DNA of 64,000 nucleotides from Streptomyces parvulus (GTDB lineage Bacteria; Actinomycetota; Actinomycetes; Streptomycetales; Streptomycetaceae), in the NCBI RefSeq assembly GCF_014648855.1, contig NZ_BMRX01000018.1:1-64000 (forward strand), read 5' to 3'. This document shows positions 49,486 to 58,231 of this stretch, one piece after another (within the stretch, counting starts at the first letter, position 1; every line of letters begins with the position of its first letter). Both the position numbers and the translations under genes were made by a program. Below the pieces are notes generated by a model. The model was not told the origin of the DNA. It saw nothing but the letters and a program-made list of their open reading frames with translations, and did not search any database.

Positions 49486-49562
49486 GGATCGCTCCTGAAC
49501 ATATGGGGAGGTATGGGGCATTGAGGGGTATGGGTGTGCCGTGCGGGGAGGGGGTCGTGGCG

Positions 49563-50333
49563 TCAGACGCGGATGACCTGTGGTCCGAGCAGGGAGTAGC
49601 GGTGGGCCTCGGCGGTGGGCAGCAGCGTGCTGGTGACGATCGCCTCCAGGGCGCCGACCTCCGCGAAACGGCAGAAGCTCACCGCCCCGAACTTGGTGTG
49701 CGCGCCCGCGAACACGGTGCGGCGGGCGGCCCGGATGGCCTGCGCCTTGACCTCGCTGACCGCGGGGTCGGGCGTGGTGAGGCCGTGCTCGCGGGAGATG
49801 CCGTTGGCGCCGATGTACGCCAGGTCGACGACGAAGCCGGCCAGCATCTTCGTCGTCCAGTGGTCGACGGTGGCGAGGGTGCCCGGGCGGACCCGGCCGC
49901 CCAGCAGCAGGACCGAGGTCCCCTCCGCCTCGGCGAGGGCGCCGGCCACCGGCAGGGACGCGGTGACGACGGTCAGCGGCCGGTCCCGGGGCAGCGCCTC
50001 GGCGATGAGCTGGGGGGTGAAGCCCTCGTCGACGAAGACGGTCTCCGCGTCGCCCAGCAACTCGGCGGCGGCGGAGGCGATCCGGCGCTTCTCGGGCACA
50101 TGGCTGGTGGCGCGGAAGGCGAGGGTGGTCTCGAACCCGGCGCTCTCCACCGGGTAGGCACCGCCGTGCGTGCGGCGGACCAGGCCGTGGTCCTCCAGCG
50201 CGCGCAGGTCCCGGCGCACGGTCTCCTTGGCGACGCCCAGTTCGGCGGCGAGCGCGGTGACGTCGACCGAGCCGGTGGCGCGGGCGGCCCGCACGATCTC
50301 GCGCTGGCGTTCTTCCGCCGTCCTCGTGCCCAT
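49563..50333 (-). CDS. DeoR-family sugar regulator
   Basis: A 256-aa DeoR repressor with an N-terminal HTH (VDVTALAAELGVAKETVRRDLRAL, in two pieces, about 23-46) and a sugar-phosphate-binding isomerase-like domain (VDEGFTPQLIAEAL, GGRVRPGTLATVDHW, AYIGANGIS). It precedes and is co-directional with the polyol transporter operon, which it probably controls in response to a phosphorylated sugar. The ATG at 50333 was chosen; upstream GTG codons are possible. Confidence 0.88.
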   Translation of the reverse strand: MGTRTAEERQREIVRAARATGSVDVTALAAELGVAKETVRRDLRALEDHGLVRRTHGGAYPVESAGFETTLAFRATSHVPEKRRIASAAAELLGDAETVFVDEGFTPQLIAEALPRDRPLTVVTASLPVAGALAEAEGTSVLLLGGRVRPGTLATVDHWTTKMLAGFVVDLAYIGANGISREHGLTTPDPAVSEVKAQAIRAARRTVFAGAHTKFGAVSFCRFAEVGALEAIVTSTLLPTAEAHRYSLLGPQVIRV

Positions 50334-50545
50334 GCCGAACACCTGCCTCACCGCCTCGTCGCCGTGCCGCTGCCCGTTCGGGCCCGTGTGGGAAGTTCTA
50401 CAGCGGTCGGGCGGCACTGACCAGGCCTGTTGCGGACCCGATACTGCCCGGGTGGGCCCGTTTCCGGCGTCGGCTGCCCGTCTCGGACCTGGGGCGCAGC
50501 GCGCCGAGGGGTGAGAACGGGCAGCGCGGATGCCCGCATACGGAA

Positions 50546-50574
50546 GCGGACGGGCCCGTTCGGTGCCCGTCCGC
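50546..50574. terminator. hairpin downstream of the uronate dehydrogenase gene
   Basis: GCGGACGGGC (50546-50555) pairs with GCCCGTCCGC (50565-50574) in the 295-nt gap that separates the uronate dehydrogenase stop from the deoR start. The rest of the gap shows no gene; it must contain the promoter of the deoR-transporter operon. Confidence 0.65.
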
Positions 50575-50628
50575 CTCGTTTGGGGTTCGCTTGGCGTTCT
50601 CCCGGGTTCCCCCGGGGTCGTGATCCGG

Positions 50629-51438
50629 TCAGTACGGCCAGATCGGGGGGTCGGTCACGAAGGGGCCGCCCAGGTACGCGTGGGCGGGGTTGCCCGGCTC
50701 CAGCGGGCCCTGCTCGGCGAGGAGTTTCCCGGCGTACGGCTCGGAGTCGTCCCGCGGCTCGTAGCCGAGCGCCCGCGCGGAGCCGAGGTCCCACCACAGG
50801 CGGGTGTTGGACGAGGAGCCGTGGACGACGGTGTGTCCGACGTCCTCGGCGGTGAGGGCGGCGTGGAAGAGCCGGGCGCCGTCGGCCGGGCTCATCCACA
50901 CCGAGAGCATGCGCACGCTGGTGGGCGCGGGGAAGCAGGAGCCGATCCGGACGGAGACGGTCTCGATGCCGTGCTTGTCCCAGTAGAGCTGGGCCAGGTC
51001 CTCGCCGAAGCACTTGGACAGGCCGTAGAAGGTGTCCGGGCGGCGCGGCGTCTCCACCGGGATGAGGGGGTCGTCGCCCACCGGCCGCGGCGTGTAGCCG
51101 ACGGCGTGGTTGGAGGAGGCGAAGACGACGCGGCGGACGCCTGCCTCGCGGGCCGCCTCGTACAGGTTGTACGTGCCCTCGATGTTCGCCTTGAGGATCT
51201 TCTCGAAGGGGGCTTCCAGGGAGATGCCCGCGAGGTGGAGGATCGCGTCGATCCCGCGGACCGCCTCGCGCAGCGCGTCCCGGTCCGCGAGGTCGGCGAC
51301 GATCGCGTCCGGCTCGCCCTCGACGGGGCGCAGGTCGAGCAGGCGCAGTTCATGGCCGTGGGCGGGGAGGAGGTCCCGCATCAGGGTGCCGAGGCCGCCG
51401 GCGGCGCCGGTGAGCAGGACGGTGCGGGAAGCGGGCAT
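50629..51438 (-). CDS. udh: uronate dehydrogenase-like NAD-dependent SDR
   Basis: A 269-aa extended-SDR enzyme with TGAAGGLG (10-17), a serine in FASSNHAVGY (S108/S109), and Y138-x3-K142 (YGLSK). The NHAVGY, RIGSCFP and WMSPADGARLF segments match uronate dehydrogenases, which oxidise galacturonate or glucuronate to the aldarate lactone. The divergent neighbour encodes the next-stage dehydratase, supporting this role. The ATG has CTAGGAGT 9 nt upstream. Confidence 0.82.
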   Translation of the reverse strand: MPASRTVLLTGAAGGLGTLMRDLLPAHGHELRLLDLRPVEGEPDAIVADLADRDALREAVRGIDAILHLAGISLEAPFEKILKANIEGTYNLYEAAREAGVRRVVFASSNHAVGYTPRPVGDDPLIPVETPRRPDTFYGLSKCFGEDLAQLYWDKHGIETVSVRIGSCFPAPTSVRMLSVWMSPADGARLFHAALTAEDVGHTVVHGSSSNTRLWWDLGSARALGYEPRDDSEPYAGKLLAEQGPLEPGNPAHAYLGGPFVTDPPIWPY

Positions 51439-51520
51439 CCTCGGGACTCCTAGGTCTGCTGCCGGGTCTCTGCCGGTCGGCGGCGGGGCAGCCGTGCGCG
51501 TGGCTGCCTGTTGTTCATAT

Positions 51521-51598
51521 GCGTGGACACGCTAGGGAATGGGTGAGGGTGCGTCAAGGGGATGCCTGCTTGACGGTGTGCGTGCGGCGGCCTAGCGT
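51521..51598. promoter_or_regulatory. mirror-image divergent promoters for udh and kdgD
   Basis: Minus strand (udh): TTGACG 51557-51552, 17-bp spacer, TAGCGT 51534-51529. Plus strand (kdgD): TTGACG 51570-51575, 17-bp spacer, TAGCGT 51593-51598. The two -35 boxes are 12 nt apart and identical, as are the -10 boxes. A dyad GCGTG-GA-CACGC (51521-51532) overlaps the udh -10 and is a likely operator. A shared regulator of uronate catabolism is inferred. Confidence 0.78.
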
Positions 51599-51651
51599 GG
51601 TAGCGTTCAGAAATGTAGACGTGAATCATGCATATGGAATGGGGAGCGCTC

Positions 51652-52614
51652 GTGACCTCAGCCCCTCTCGCCGAACGGATCACCGCCCCCAGTGGGCCGC
51701 TGTTCTTCCCCGTCACCGCGTTCGGCCCCGACGGCGGCCTCGACCTCGACGCCTACCGCACCCATGTGCGCGCGGGCGTCGACGCCGGTGCCGCCGCCGT
51801 CTTCGCCTGCTGCGGCACCGGCGAGTTCCACGCCCTCACGCCCGAGGAGTTCGAGACCTGCGTCCGCGCGGCGGTCGAGGAGACGGCGGGACGGGTGCCG
51901 GTGGTCGCGGCCGCGGGCTACGGCACGGCCCTCGCGGTGCGCCACGCCCGCGCCGCCGAGGCGGCCGGCGCCGACGGGCTGCTCGCCATGCCGCCCTACC
52001 TGGTGGTCGCCGGCCAGGAGGGACTCGTGCGGCACTACCGGGAGGTGGCCGCCGCTAGCTCCCTGCCCGTGATCGTCTACCAACGCGACAACGCCGTCTT
52101 CACCCCCGAGAGCGTCGTCGAACTGGCCCGCACGGACGGGATCGTGGGCCTCAAGGACGGACTCGGCGACCTCGACCTCCTCCAGCGTGTCATCAGCGCC
52201 GTGCGCACCGCGCTGCCGGACGACGGGTTCCTGTACTTCAACGGCCTGCCGACCGCCGAGCAGACCCAGCTCGCCTACCGCGCGCTCGGCGTCACCCTGT
52301 ACTCCTCCGCCGCCTTCTGCTTCGCGCCCGAGATCGCCCTCGCCTTCCACCGGGCGCTGCGCACCGGCGACGACGCCCTCGCGCACCGTCTGCTCGACGG
52401 CTTCTACCGGCCCTTCGTCGAACTGCGGGCCCAGGGCCGCGGATACGCCGTCGCCCTGGTCAAGGCGGGCGTGCGGCTGCGCGGCCTGGACGTGGGCGAG
52501 GTGCGCACCCCGTTGCAGGAGCCGGCCGAGGATCACGTGAAGCAGCTCGCCGGGATCATCGAGCGGGGCTACGCGCTGCTCGACGCGGAGCCCTTCGGGG
52601 AGGCGGGCCGGTGA
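51652..52614 (+). CDS. kdgD: 5-dehydro-4-deoxyglucarate dehydratase
   Basis: A 320-aa DHDPS-family lyase that dehydrates and decarboxylates 5-keto-4-deoxy-glucarate to 2-oxoglutarate semialdehyde. GPLFFPVTAFGPDG (15-28), Y143 in VIVYQRDNAVF and Schiff-base K168 in VGLKDG fit KdgD rather than DapA. The GTG at 51652 is preferred because GGGGAG lies just upstream; an ATG at 51628 would add eight residues. Overlaps the next gene by 4 nt. The intermediate dehydrations by a glucarate dehydratase must be encoded elsewhere. Confidence 0.87.
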   Translation: MTSAPLAERITAPSGPLFFPVTAFGPDGGLDLDAYRTHVRAGVDAGAAAVFACCGTGEFHALTPEEFETCVRAAVEETAGRVPVVAAAGYGTALAVRHARAAEAAGADGLLAMPPYLVVAGQEGLVRHYREVAAASSLPVIVYQRDNAVFTPESVVELARTDGIVGLKDGLGDLDLLQRVISAVRTALPDDGFLYFNGLPTAEQTQLAYRALGVTLYSSAAFCFAPEIALAFHRALRTGDDALAHRLLDGFYRPFVELRAQGRGYAVALVKAGVRLRGLDVGEVRTPLQEPAEDHVKQLAGIIERGYALLDAEPFGEAGR

Positions 52615-53780
52615 AGGCGTCGGCGTTCCTCTACCCGTGGGACGTCACCGGCGACCCCGCCGCGCCCGGTCTCGTGGCCGGCCTCGGCGTGTCCCGGGTG
52701 ACGCTGGCCTCCGCCTACCACTCGACCCGCGCGCTCACCCCGCGCCACCCGCGCCACCGCGTCGTCACCGTCGAGCACGCCGCCGTGCTGTACCCGCCGG
52801 ACGCCGCCCGCTGGGAGGGCCGCGAGCCGCGCCCCGCCGAGGCCGGCGACTGGGCGCCGGGCGACGCCTGGGGCGAGGCCGCGGAAGCGCTCGCGCGGGC
52901 GGGCCTGGAGGTGAGTACGTGGGTCGTCCTCGCCCACAACTCCCTGCTCGGCGCCCGGCTGCCGCACACGTCGGTCGTCAACGCCTACGGCGACCGCTAC
53001 CCCTGGGCGCCCTGCATCGCGCAGCCCGCCACGCGCGCGTACCTCACCGACCTGGCGGCCGAGGCGGCGGTGCGGCCCGGCGCGCGGGGCACCGAACTGG
53101 AGTCCCTCGGCTGGTACGGGCTCGCCCACCTGCACGCCCACGACAAGACGGGCGGGGTCGCCCTCGGGGACGCCGGGCAGTACCTGATGTCGCTGTGCTT
53201 CTGCCCGGACTGCCGGGCCGGATACGGCGGCCGGGGGCTGGACGCCGACGAACTGGCCGCCGCCGTGCGGGCCGCGCTGGAGCCGGTGTGGCAGGGGACG
53301 GCGCCCTCGGACGGGGGCTGGCCGGGGGTCGGGAAGCTGCTGGGCGAGGAGACGGCGAACGCCACGCGCGTGTGGCGGGACGACACCGCGCGCACGCTCC
53401 AGGAGGCGGCGGTCGCGGCCGTGCGCGCCGCCGCGCCCGCCGGCTTCGAGGTCCTGCTCCACGCCGACCCCGTGTCCTACCACTGCGGCGCCAACGCGGG
53501 CGTCGACCCCGCGCACATCCTGTCCGTCGCGGACGGCGTGGTCGTGCCCTGCACGGGCGGCGCCGGCCTGCTGACGCCCTTCGCGGAGCAGGCCCGCCCG
53601 GACACCGTCCTCGCCGCCAACCTCACCGTGGTCTCCGGCATGGGCGGCAGCCCGCACACCCTCGCCGCGGACGCGTCCCGCGCCGCCGCCCTGGGCGCGA
53701 CGGAACTGCGCCTGTACCACGCGGGGCTGGCCTCGGACACCGACCTGGCCGCGGTGCGGGAGGCGCTCGGCGGGGGGTGA
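52611..53780 (+). CDS. uncharacterised TIM-barrel-like protein of uronate cluster
   Basis: A 389-aa protein that I do not recognise as a named family. It begins KASAFLYPWDVTGDP, has TWVVLAHNSLLG, a Y-x-W substrate-like loop, E162/E164 in TELESLGW, HLHAHDK and a cysteine cluster C196-x-C198-x2-C201 (CFCPDC). The repeated beta-alpha pattern and the paired acids suggest a glycosidase-like barrel; no signal peptide, so it is cytoplasmic. GTGA overlap with kdgD shows it belongs to the same operon, so a role on uronic-acid oligosaccharides is a guess. Confidence 0.6.
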   Translation: MKASAFLYPWDVTGDPAAPGLVAGLGVSRVTLASAYHSTRALTPRHPRHRVVTVEHAAVLYPPDAARWEGREPRPAEAGDWAPGDAWGEAAEALARAGLEVSTWVVLAHNSLLGARLPHTSVVNAYGDRYPWAPCIAQPATRAYLTDLAAEAAVRPGARGTELESLGWYGLAHLHAHDKTGGVALGDAGQYLMSLCFCPDCRAGYGGRGLDADELAAAVRAALEPVWQGTAPSDGGWPGVGKLLGEETANATRVWRDDTARTLQEAAVAAVRAAAPAGFEVLLHADPVSYHCGANAGVDPAHILSVADGVVVPCTGGAGLLTPFAEQARPDTVLAANLTVVSGMGGSPHTLAADASRAAALGATELRLYHAGLASDTDLAAVREALGGG

Positions 53781-53974
53781 GCGGGGCGGCGCGGGAGGTG
53801 TTCACCCGCCGGTGGGCGGCGCGGCGCGGTGCCGTGCGGTGCCGCGCGGCGGGGTTCCCGCGGCGGCCCGGGTGCGGTCACGGCTGCGGGGTGTCATTCC
53901 GGCGCCGATGAGTTCCGGGCCCGCGATCGGTCTACCTCCCTGGAGAGCCGGCCCCCGTTCCCGAGGAGCACCCG

Positions 53975-54610
53975 ATGACCGACGACACCGCACCCCGCGA
54001 CACCGCGACCCAGGACACCGCGACCTTCGACCTCGGCCCGCAGACCCGCGTCCTCGCGCGCCTCGCCGAGGGCGTCGGCGACGCGCGGCTGGCCGACCCG
54101 ACGCCGTGTCCCGACCTCGCCGTGCGCCACCTGCTCGGGCACCTCACCGGCCTCGCCGTGGCCTTCCGCGACGCCGCGCGCAAGGACCTCGGCGCCACCA
54201 CCGACACCGCCCCCGAGTCCGCCGTGCCGGACGTCGGACCCGCCTGGCGCGAGGAGCTGACCGCCGCCCTCGGGGAGCTCGCGGAGGCATGGCGCGACCC
54301 CGGCGCCTGGACCGGCATGACCCGGGCCGGCGGCATCGACCTGCCCGGCGAGGTCGCGGGGGCCGTCGTCGCGGACGAGCTGGTGATCCACGGCTGGGAC
54401 CTCGCCCGCGCGACCGGCCAGGACTACGAACCCGACCCGGCCGCCCTCCAGGCGGCGTACGGCCTGCTCAGCGCCGCCGCCGAGGAGTCCGAGCGGGACG
54501 AGGGCATGTTCGGGCCGGTCGTCGACGTACCCGCCGGCGCGCCGCTGCTGGAGCGCGCCGTGGGCCTGAGCGGACGCGACCCCGGCTGGACGCGCCCCGC
54601 CCGCCCGTAG
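53975..54610 (+). CDS. TIGR03086-family metal-binding protein (mycothiol-dependent type)
   Basis: A 211-aa DinB/maleylpyruvate-isomerase N-terminal fold protein. DPTPCPDLAVRHLLGHLTGL carries the conserved first helix and metal-binding histidine, and DELVIHGWDLARATGQDYEPD holds the second histidine region. Relatives act with mycothiol on small electrophiles. It stands apart from flanking sugar genes. The ATG has CGAGGAGCACCCG upstream. Confidence 0.84.
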   Translation: MTDDTAPRDTATQDTATFDLGPQTRVLARLAEGVGDARLADPTPCPDLAVRHLLGHLTGLAVAFRDAARKDLGATTDTAPESAVPDVGPAWREELTAALGELAEAWRDPGAWTGMTRAGGIDLPGEVAGAVVADELVIHGWDLARATGQDYEPDPAALQAAYGLLSAAAEESERDEGMFGPVVDVPAGAPLLERAVGLSGRDPGWTRPARP

Positions 54611-54665
54611 CGGTGCTGCGGCGCGGCCGCGCCGTCCCGATCCGAACTTTCCTCTGTCAGAAGCA

Positions 54666-54725
54666 TTGACGCGACCCTGCGCCCCTCTTACCTTCAACGC
54701 GTCGTACTCCGTACGTCATATATGA
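54666..54725 (+). promoter_or_regulatory. gntR operon promoter and operator
   Basis: TTGACG (54666-54671), 17-bp spacer, TACCTT (54689-54694) is a good sigma-HrdB-type promoter. A 10-bp palindrome TCATATATGA (54716-54725) lies about 15-25 nt past the expected start site, a plausible GntR autoregulatory operator. Confidence 0.65.
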
Positions 54726-54803
54726 GACGCGATACGCGAGATCGGATGTCCGAGCCGGACGTCCGGCGTCCGCGCATCCGACGCGAGACTCCGAGAGGCG
54801 CGC

Positions 54804-55472
54804 ATGACCTCTGTGCCCACGCCGATCCCCTCCCGCACGCAGTACGTGCTGGAGGAGATCAAACGCCGCATCCTCACCGGCCGCCTGACGCCGGGCCAGG
54901 CCCTGGTCGAGACCGACCTCGCCGCACAGTTCGGGGTGTCCAAGACACCGGTGCGCGAGGCGCTCAAGACGCTGGCCGGGACCGGACTGGTCGTGATGAG
55001 CCAGTACAAGGGCGTCACGGTGCGCATGGTCGACGCGGACATGGCGCGCGAGGTCTACGACGTGCGGCTGCTCCTGGAGCCCGAGGCCCTGCGGCGCGCC
55101 GTGCGCCGCGGCGCCTCCCTGGACGCCGCCCGCTCCGCGCTGACCCGGGCGGACGAGGCCACCGACACCGCCGAACGGTCGCTGGCCAACCGGGAGTTCC
55201 ACCGCGCCCTCTACGTGCCCTGCGGCAATCCGCTGCTCGGCCGGATGCTCGACGAGGTCCGCGACCAGGCGGCCCTCGTCTCCGCCGTCGCCTGGGCGGC
55301 CGACCCCTCCTGGCGGCGGGAGGCCGACGAGCACCAGGAGATCCTGCGCCTCGCCCTCGCCGGCGACGCGGACGGCGCCGCCCGCGCCCTGCACTCCCAC
55401 ATCGCGTCCTTCGTCCAGCGCGCCTTCCCCGAAGCGGGGACGCCGGGCGAGGAGGAGGGCGGCCGGGCATGA
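54804..55472 (+). CDS. GntR-family (FadR-subfamily) regulator
   Basis: A 222-aa regulator: N-terminal winged helix (EIKRRILTGRLTPGQ, LAAQFGVSKTPVREALKTLAG) and a C-terminal all-helical FCD ligand domain with the metal-binding set (DVRLLLEPEAL, NREFHRALY, H in DEHQEIL and LHSHI). FCD-domain GntR proteins usually sense sugar acids. It begins the sugar-acid operon and is coupled to the next gene by ATGA. Confidence 0.88.
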   Translation: MTSVPTPIPSRTQYVLEEIKRRILTGRLTPGQALVETDLAAQFGVSKTPVREALKTLAGTGLVVMSQYKGVTVRMVDADMAREVYDVRLLLEPEALRRAVRRGASLDAARSALTRADEATDTAERSLANREFHRALYVPCGNPLLGRMLDEVRDQAALVSAVAWAADPSWRREADEHQEILRLALAGDADGAARALHSHIASFVQRAFPEAGTPGEEEGGRA

Positions 55473-56377
55473 CGGCGACGTTCGAGACCCAGCGGGCCGC
55501 GCTGGCCGACGTGGTGGCGATCCCGGTGACCCCGTTCGCCGAGGACGGCGCCGTCGACCCCACCGCGTACCGCGCCCTGCTGCGCCGCCTGCTGGACGGC
55601 GGCATCACCACCCTCACGCCCAACGGCAACACCGGCGAGTTCTACGCCCTCTCCCCGGCCGAGCGGCGTCTCGTCACCGAGCTGACGGTCGAGGAGGCCG
55701 GCGACCGCGCCGCGATCCTGGTGGGGGTCGGCCACGACCTGCCGACCGCCGTCGCCTCCGCGCGCCACGCCGAGGACCTGGGCGCGTCGATGGTGATGGT
55801 CCACCAGCCCGTCCACCCCTACGTCTCCCAGGGCGGCTGGGTCGACTACCACCGCGCCATCGCCGAGGCCGTGCCCGGACTCGGCGTCGTGCCCTACATC
55901 CGCAACGCGCAGCTCACCGGCGCCCGCCTCGCCGAACTCGCCGACGCCTGCCCCAACGTCCTCGGCGTGAAGTACGCCGTGCCGGACGCCGCCCGGTTCG
56001 CCGCCTTCGCCCGCGACGCCGGCCTCGAACGCTTCGTGTGGATCGCGGGCCTGGCCGAGCCGTACGCGCCCTCGTACTTCAGCGCGGGCGCCACCGGCTT
56101 CACCTCAGGATTGGTGAACGTCGCCCCGGCCGTCTCGCTGAACATGATCGAGGCGCTCCGGTCCGGCGACTACCCGGCCGCCATGAAGGTCTGGGAGCAG
56201 ATCCGCCGCTTCGAGGAACTGCGCGCCGCCAACGGCTCCGCCAACAACGTCACCGTGGTCAAGGAGGCGCTCGCCGCCCTCGGCCTGTGCCGGCGGGAGG
56301 TCCGCCCGCCGAGCAAGCCCCTGCCCGAGAGCGAGCGCGCCGAGGTCGCCGCCATCGCCGCCGGATGGTCCATATGA
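55469..56377 (+). CDS. DHDPS-family aldolase/dehydratase for sugar acids
   Basis: A 302-aa DapA-superfamily enzyme with PNGNTGEFY (51-59), Y143 (VVPYIRN) and Schiff-base K168 (LGVKYA). The NGNTGEF variant of the GTTGE motif and lack of the DapA carboxylate arginine suggest a 2-keto-3-deoxy sugar-acid aldolase or dehydratase, matching the adjacent IlvD/Edd dehydratase whose product it would cleave. Exact substrate unknown. Confidence 0.8.
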   Translation: MTATFETQRAALADVVAIPVTPFAEDGAVDPTAYRALLRRLLDGGITTLTPNGNTGEFYALSPAERRLVTELTVEEAGDRAAILVGVGHDLPTAVASARHAEDLGASMVMVHQPVHPYVSQGGWVDYHRAIAEAVPGLGVVPYIRNAQLTGARLAELADACPNVLGVKYAVPDAARFAAFARDAGLERFVWIAGLAEPYAPSYFSAGATGFTSGLVNVAPAVSLNMIEALRSGDYPAAMKVWEQIRRFEELRAANGSANNVTVVKEALAALGLCRREVRPPSKPLPESERAEVAAIAAGWSI

Positions 56378-58113
56378 CAGCCGGGAAGTCCCCCGAGCAG
56401 CTGCGCAGTCACCAGTGGTACGGCGGCGGCGTCTCCTCGGGCCTGCGCTCCTTCAGCCACCGCGCCCGCACCCGGCAGCTCGGCTACCTGCCCGAGGAGC
56501 ACCTCGGCAAGCCCGTCATCGCGATCCTCAACACCTGGTCCGACATCAACCCCTGCCACGTCCACCTGCGCGACCGCGCCCAGGCGGTCAAGCGGGGCGT
56601 CTGGCAGGCGGGCGGCTTCCCGCTGGAGTTCCCGGTCTCCACGCTCAGCGAGACCTTCCAGAAGCCGACCCCGATGCTCTACCGCAACCTCCTCGCCATG
56701 GAGACCGAGGAACTGCTGCGCTCCTACCCGGTCGACGGCGCCGTGCTGATGGGCGGCTGCGACAAGTCCACCCCCGCCCTGCTGATGGGCGCCGCCAGCG
56801 TCGACCTCCCGGCGGTGTTCGTCCCCGCCGGGCCGATGCTCCCCGGGCACTGGCGCGGCGAGACCCTCGGCTCCGGCACCGACATGTGGAAGTACTGGGA
56901 CGACATGCGGGCCGGACTCATCGGCGACTGCGAGATGCACGAACTGGAGAGCGGCCTGGCCCGCTCGCCGGGCCACTGCATGACGATGGGCACGGCGTCC
57001 ACGCTCACCGCCGCCGCCGAGGCCCTCGGCGTCACGGTCCCCGGCGCCTCCAGCATCCCGGCCGTCGACTCCGGCCACGACCGGATGGCCGCCGCGGCCG
57101 GCCTGCGCATCGTGGAACTGGTCCACCGGGACCGGAAACTGAGCGACATCCTCACCGCCGACGCCTTCGAGGACGCGGTCACCACGGTCCTCGGCCTCGG
57201 CGGCTCCACCAACGCCGTCATCCACCTGATCGCCATGGCGGGCCGCGCGGGCGTCACCCTCACGCTCGACGACTTCGACCGCATCGCCCGCACGGTGCCG
57301 GTCCTCGCGAATGTGCGGCCCGGCGGGCAGACGTACCTGATGGAGGACTTCCACTTCGCCGGCGGTCTGCCCGGCTTCCTCTCCCGCATCCCCGACCTCC
57401 TCCACCTGGACCGGCCCACCGTCGCGCACGACACGCTGCGGGAACAGCTGGCGGGCGCCCTCGTCCACGACGACGACGTCATCCGGCCCCGGGACAACCC
57501 CGTCGCGGCCGAGGGCGGGGTGGCCGTCCTGCGCGGCAACCTCTGCCCGGACGGCGCGGTCATCAAGCACATCGCCGCCGAGCCGCACCTGCTCAAGCAC
57601 ACCGGGCGCGCCGTCGTCTTCGACGACTACCGGACCATGCAGCGCACCATCGACGACCCGGACCTGAACATCACCGCCGACAGCGTGCTGGTGCTGCGCG
57701 GCTCCGGGCCCAGGGGCGGCCCCGGCATGCCCGAGTACGGGATGCTGCCCATCCCCGACCACCTGCTCAGGCAGGGCGTGCGCGACATGGTCCGGATCTC
57801 CGACGCCCGGATGAGCGGCACGAGTTACGGCGCCTGCGTGCTGCACGTCGCCCCCGAGTCGCACGTCGGCGGACCGCTGGCGCTGGTACGCACCGGCGAC
57901 TCCATCACCCTCGACGTCGAGGCGCGCTCGCTGCGGCTCGACGTGGACGACGACGAGCTGGCCCGGCGCCGGGCGGCGTGGACGCCGCCGCCCGCCCGCG
58001 CGGAGCGCGGCTACGGCGCGCTCTACGACGCGCAGATCACCCAGGCCGACACCGGCTGCGACTTCGAGTTCCTGGCCCGCCCGGGCAGGGTCCAGGACCC
58101 GTACGCCGGCTGA
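56374..58113 (+). CDS. IlvD/Edd-family sugar-acid dehydratase
   Basis: A 579-aa Fe-S dehydratase with cluster cysteines C61 (DINPCH), C129 (GGCDKSTP) and C202 (GHCMTMGTAST). The SGHDRMAAAAG and RISDARMSGTSYG segments, and neighbours, favour an L-arabonate/D-xylonate or related aldonate dehydratase, giving 2-keto-3-deoxy acids, over dihydroxy-acid dehydratase IlvD. The ATG at 56374 overlaps the aldolase stop by 4 nt. Fe-S supply would come from the suf system described above. Confidence 0.87.
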   Translation: MTAGKSPEQLRSHQWYGGGVSSGLRSFSHRARTRQLGYLPEEHLGKPVIAILNTWSDINPCHVHLRDRAQAVKRGVWQAGGFPLEFPVSTLSETFQKPTPMLYRNLLAMETEELLRSYPVDGAVLMGGCDKSTPALLMGAASVDLPAVFVPAGPMLPGHWRGETLGSGTDMWKYWDDMRAGLIGDCEMHELESGLARSPGHCMTMGTASTLTAAAEALGVTVPGASSIPAVDSGHDRMAAAAGLRIVELVHRDRKLSDILTADAFEDAVTTVLGLGGSTNAVIHLIAMAGRAGVTLTLDDFDRIARTVPVLANVRPGGQTYLMEDFHFAGGLPGFLSRIPDLLHLDRPTVAHDTLREQLAGALVHDDDVIRPRDNPVAAEGGVAVLRGNLCPDGAVIKHIAAEPHLLKHTGRAVVFDDYRTMQRTIDDPDLNITADSVLVLRGSGPRGGPGMPEYGMLPIPDHLLRQGVRDMVRISDARMSGTSYGACVLHVAPESHVGGPLALVRTGDSITLDVEARSLRLDVDDDELARRRAAWTPPPARAERGYGALYDAQITQADTGCDFEFLARPGRVQDPYAG

Positions 58114-58173
58114 CACCGCCCGACGCCCCGCCCCGCACAACCGCCCCGCGAAGGACCCGCGCACCTCCCTGCA

Positions 58174-58196
58174 CGTGGAGAAAGCGCTTCCTGCAC
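58174..58196. promoter_or_regulatory. LacI-type operator upstream of sugar permease genes
   Basis: GGAGAAAGCGCTTCC is centred on the AAAGCGCTT palindrome (58181-58189), within an outer GCACGT/CTGCACG context. It lies 36-58 nt before the permease ATG. The AGCGCT-centred dyad is the form bound by LacI-family repressors of sugar genes; no LacI gene is in the window. Confidence 0.5.
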
Positions 58197-58231
58197 GACC
58201 CGCGTACGACGTACCAGAACGGAGAACTGTC

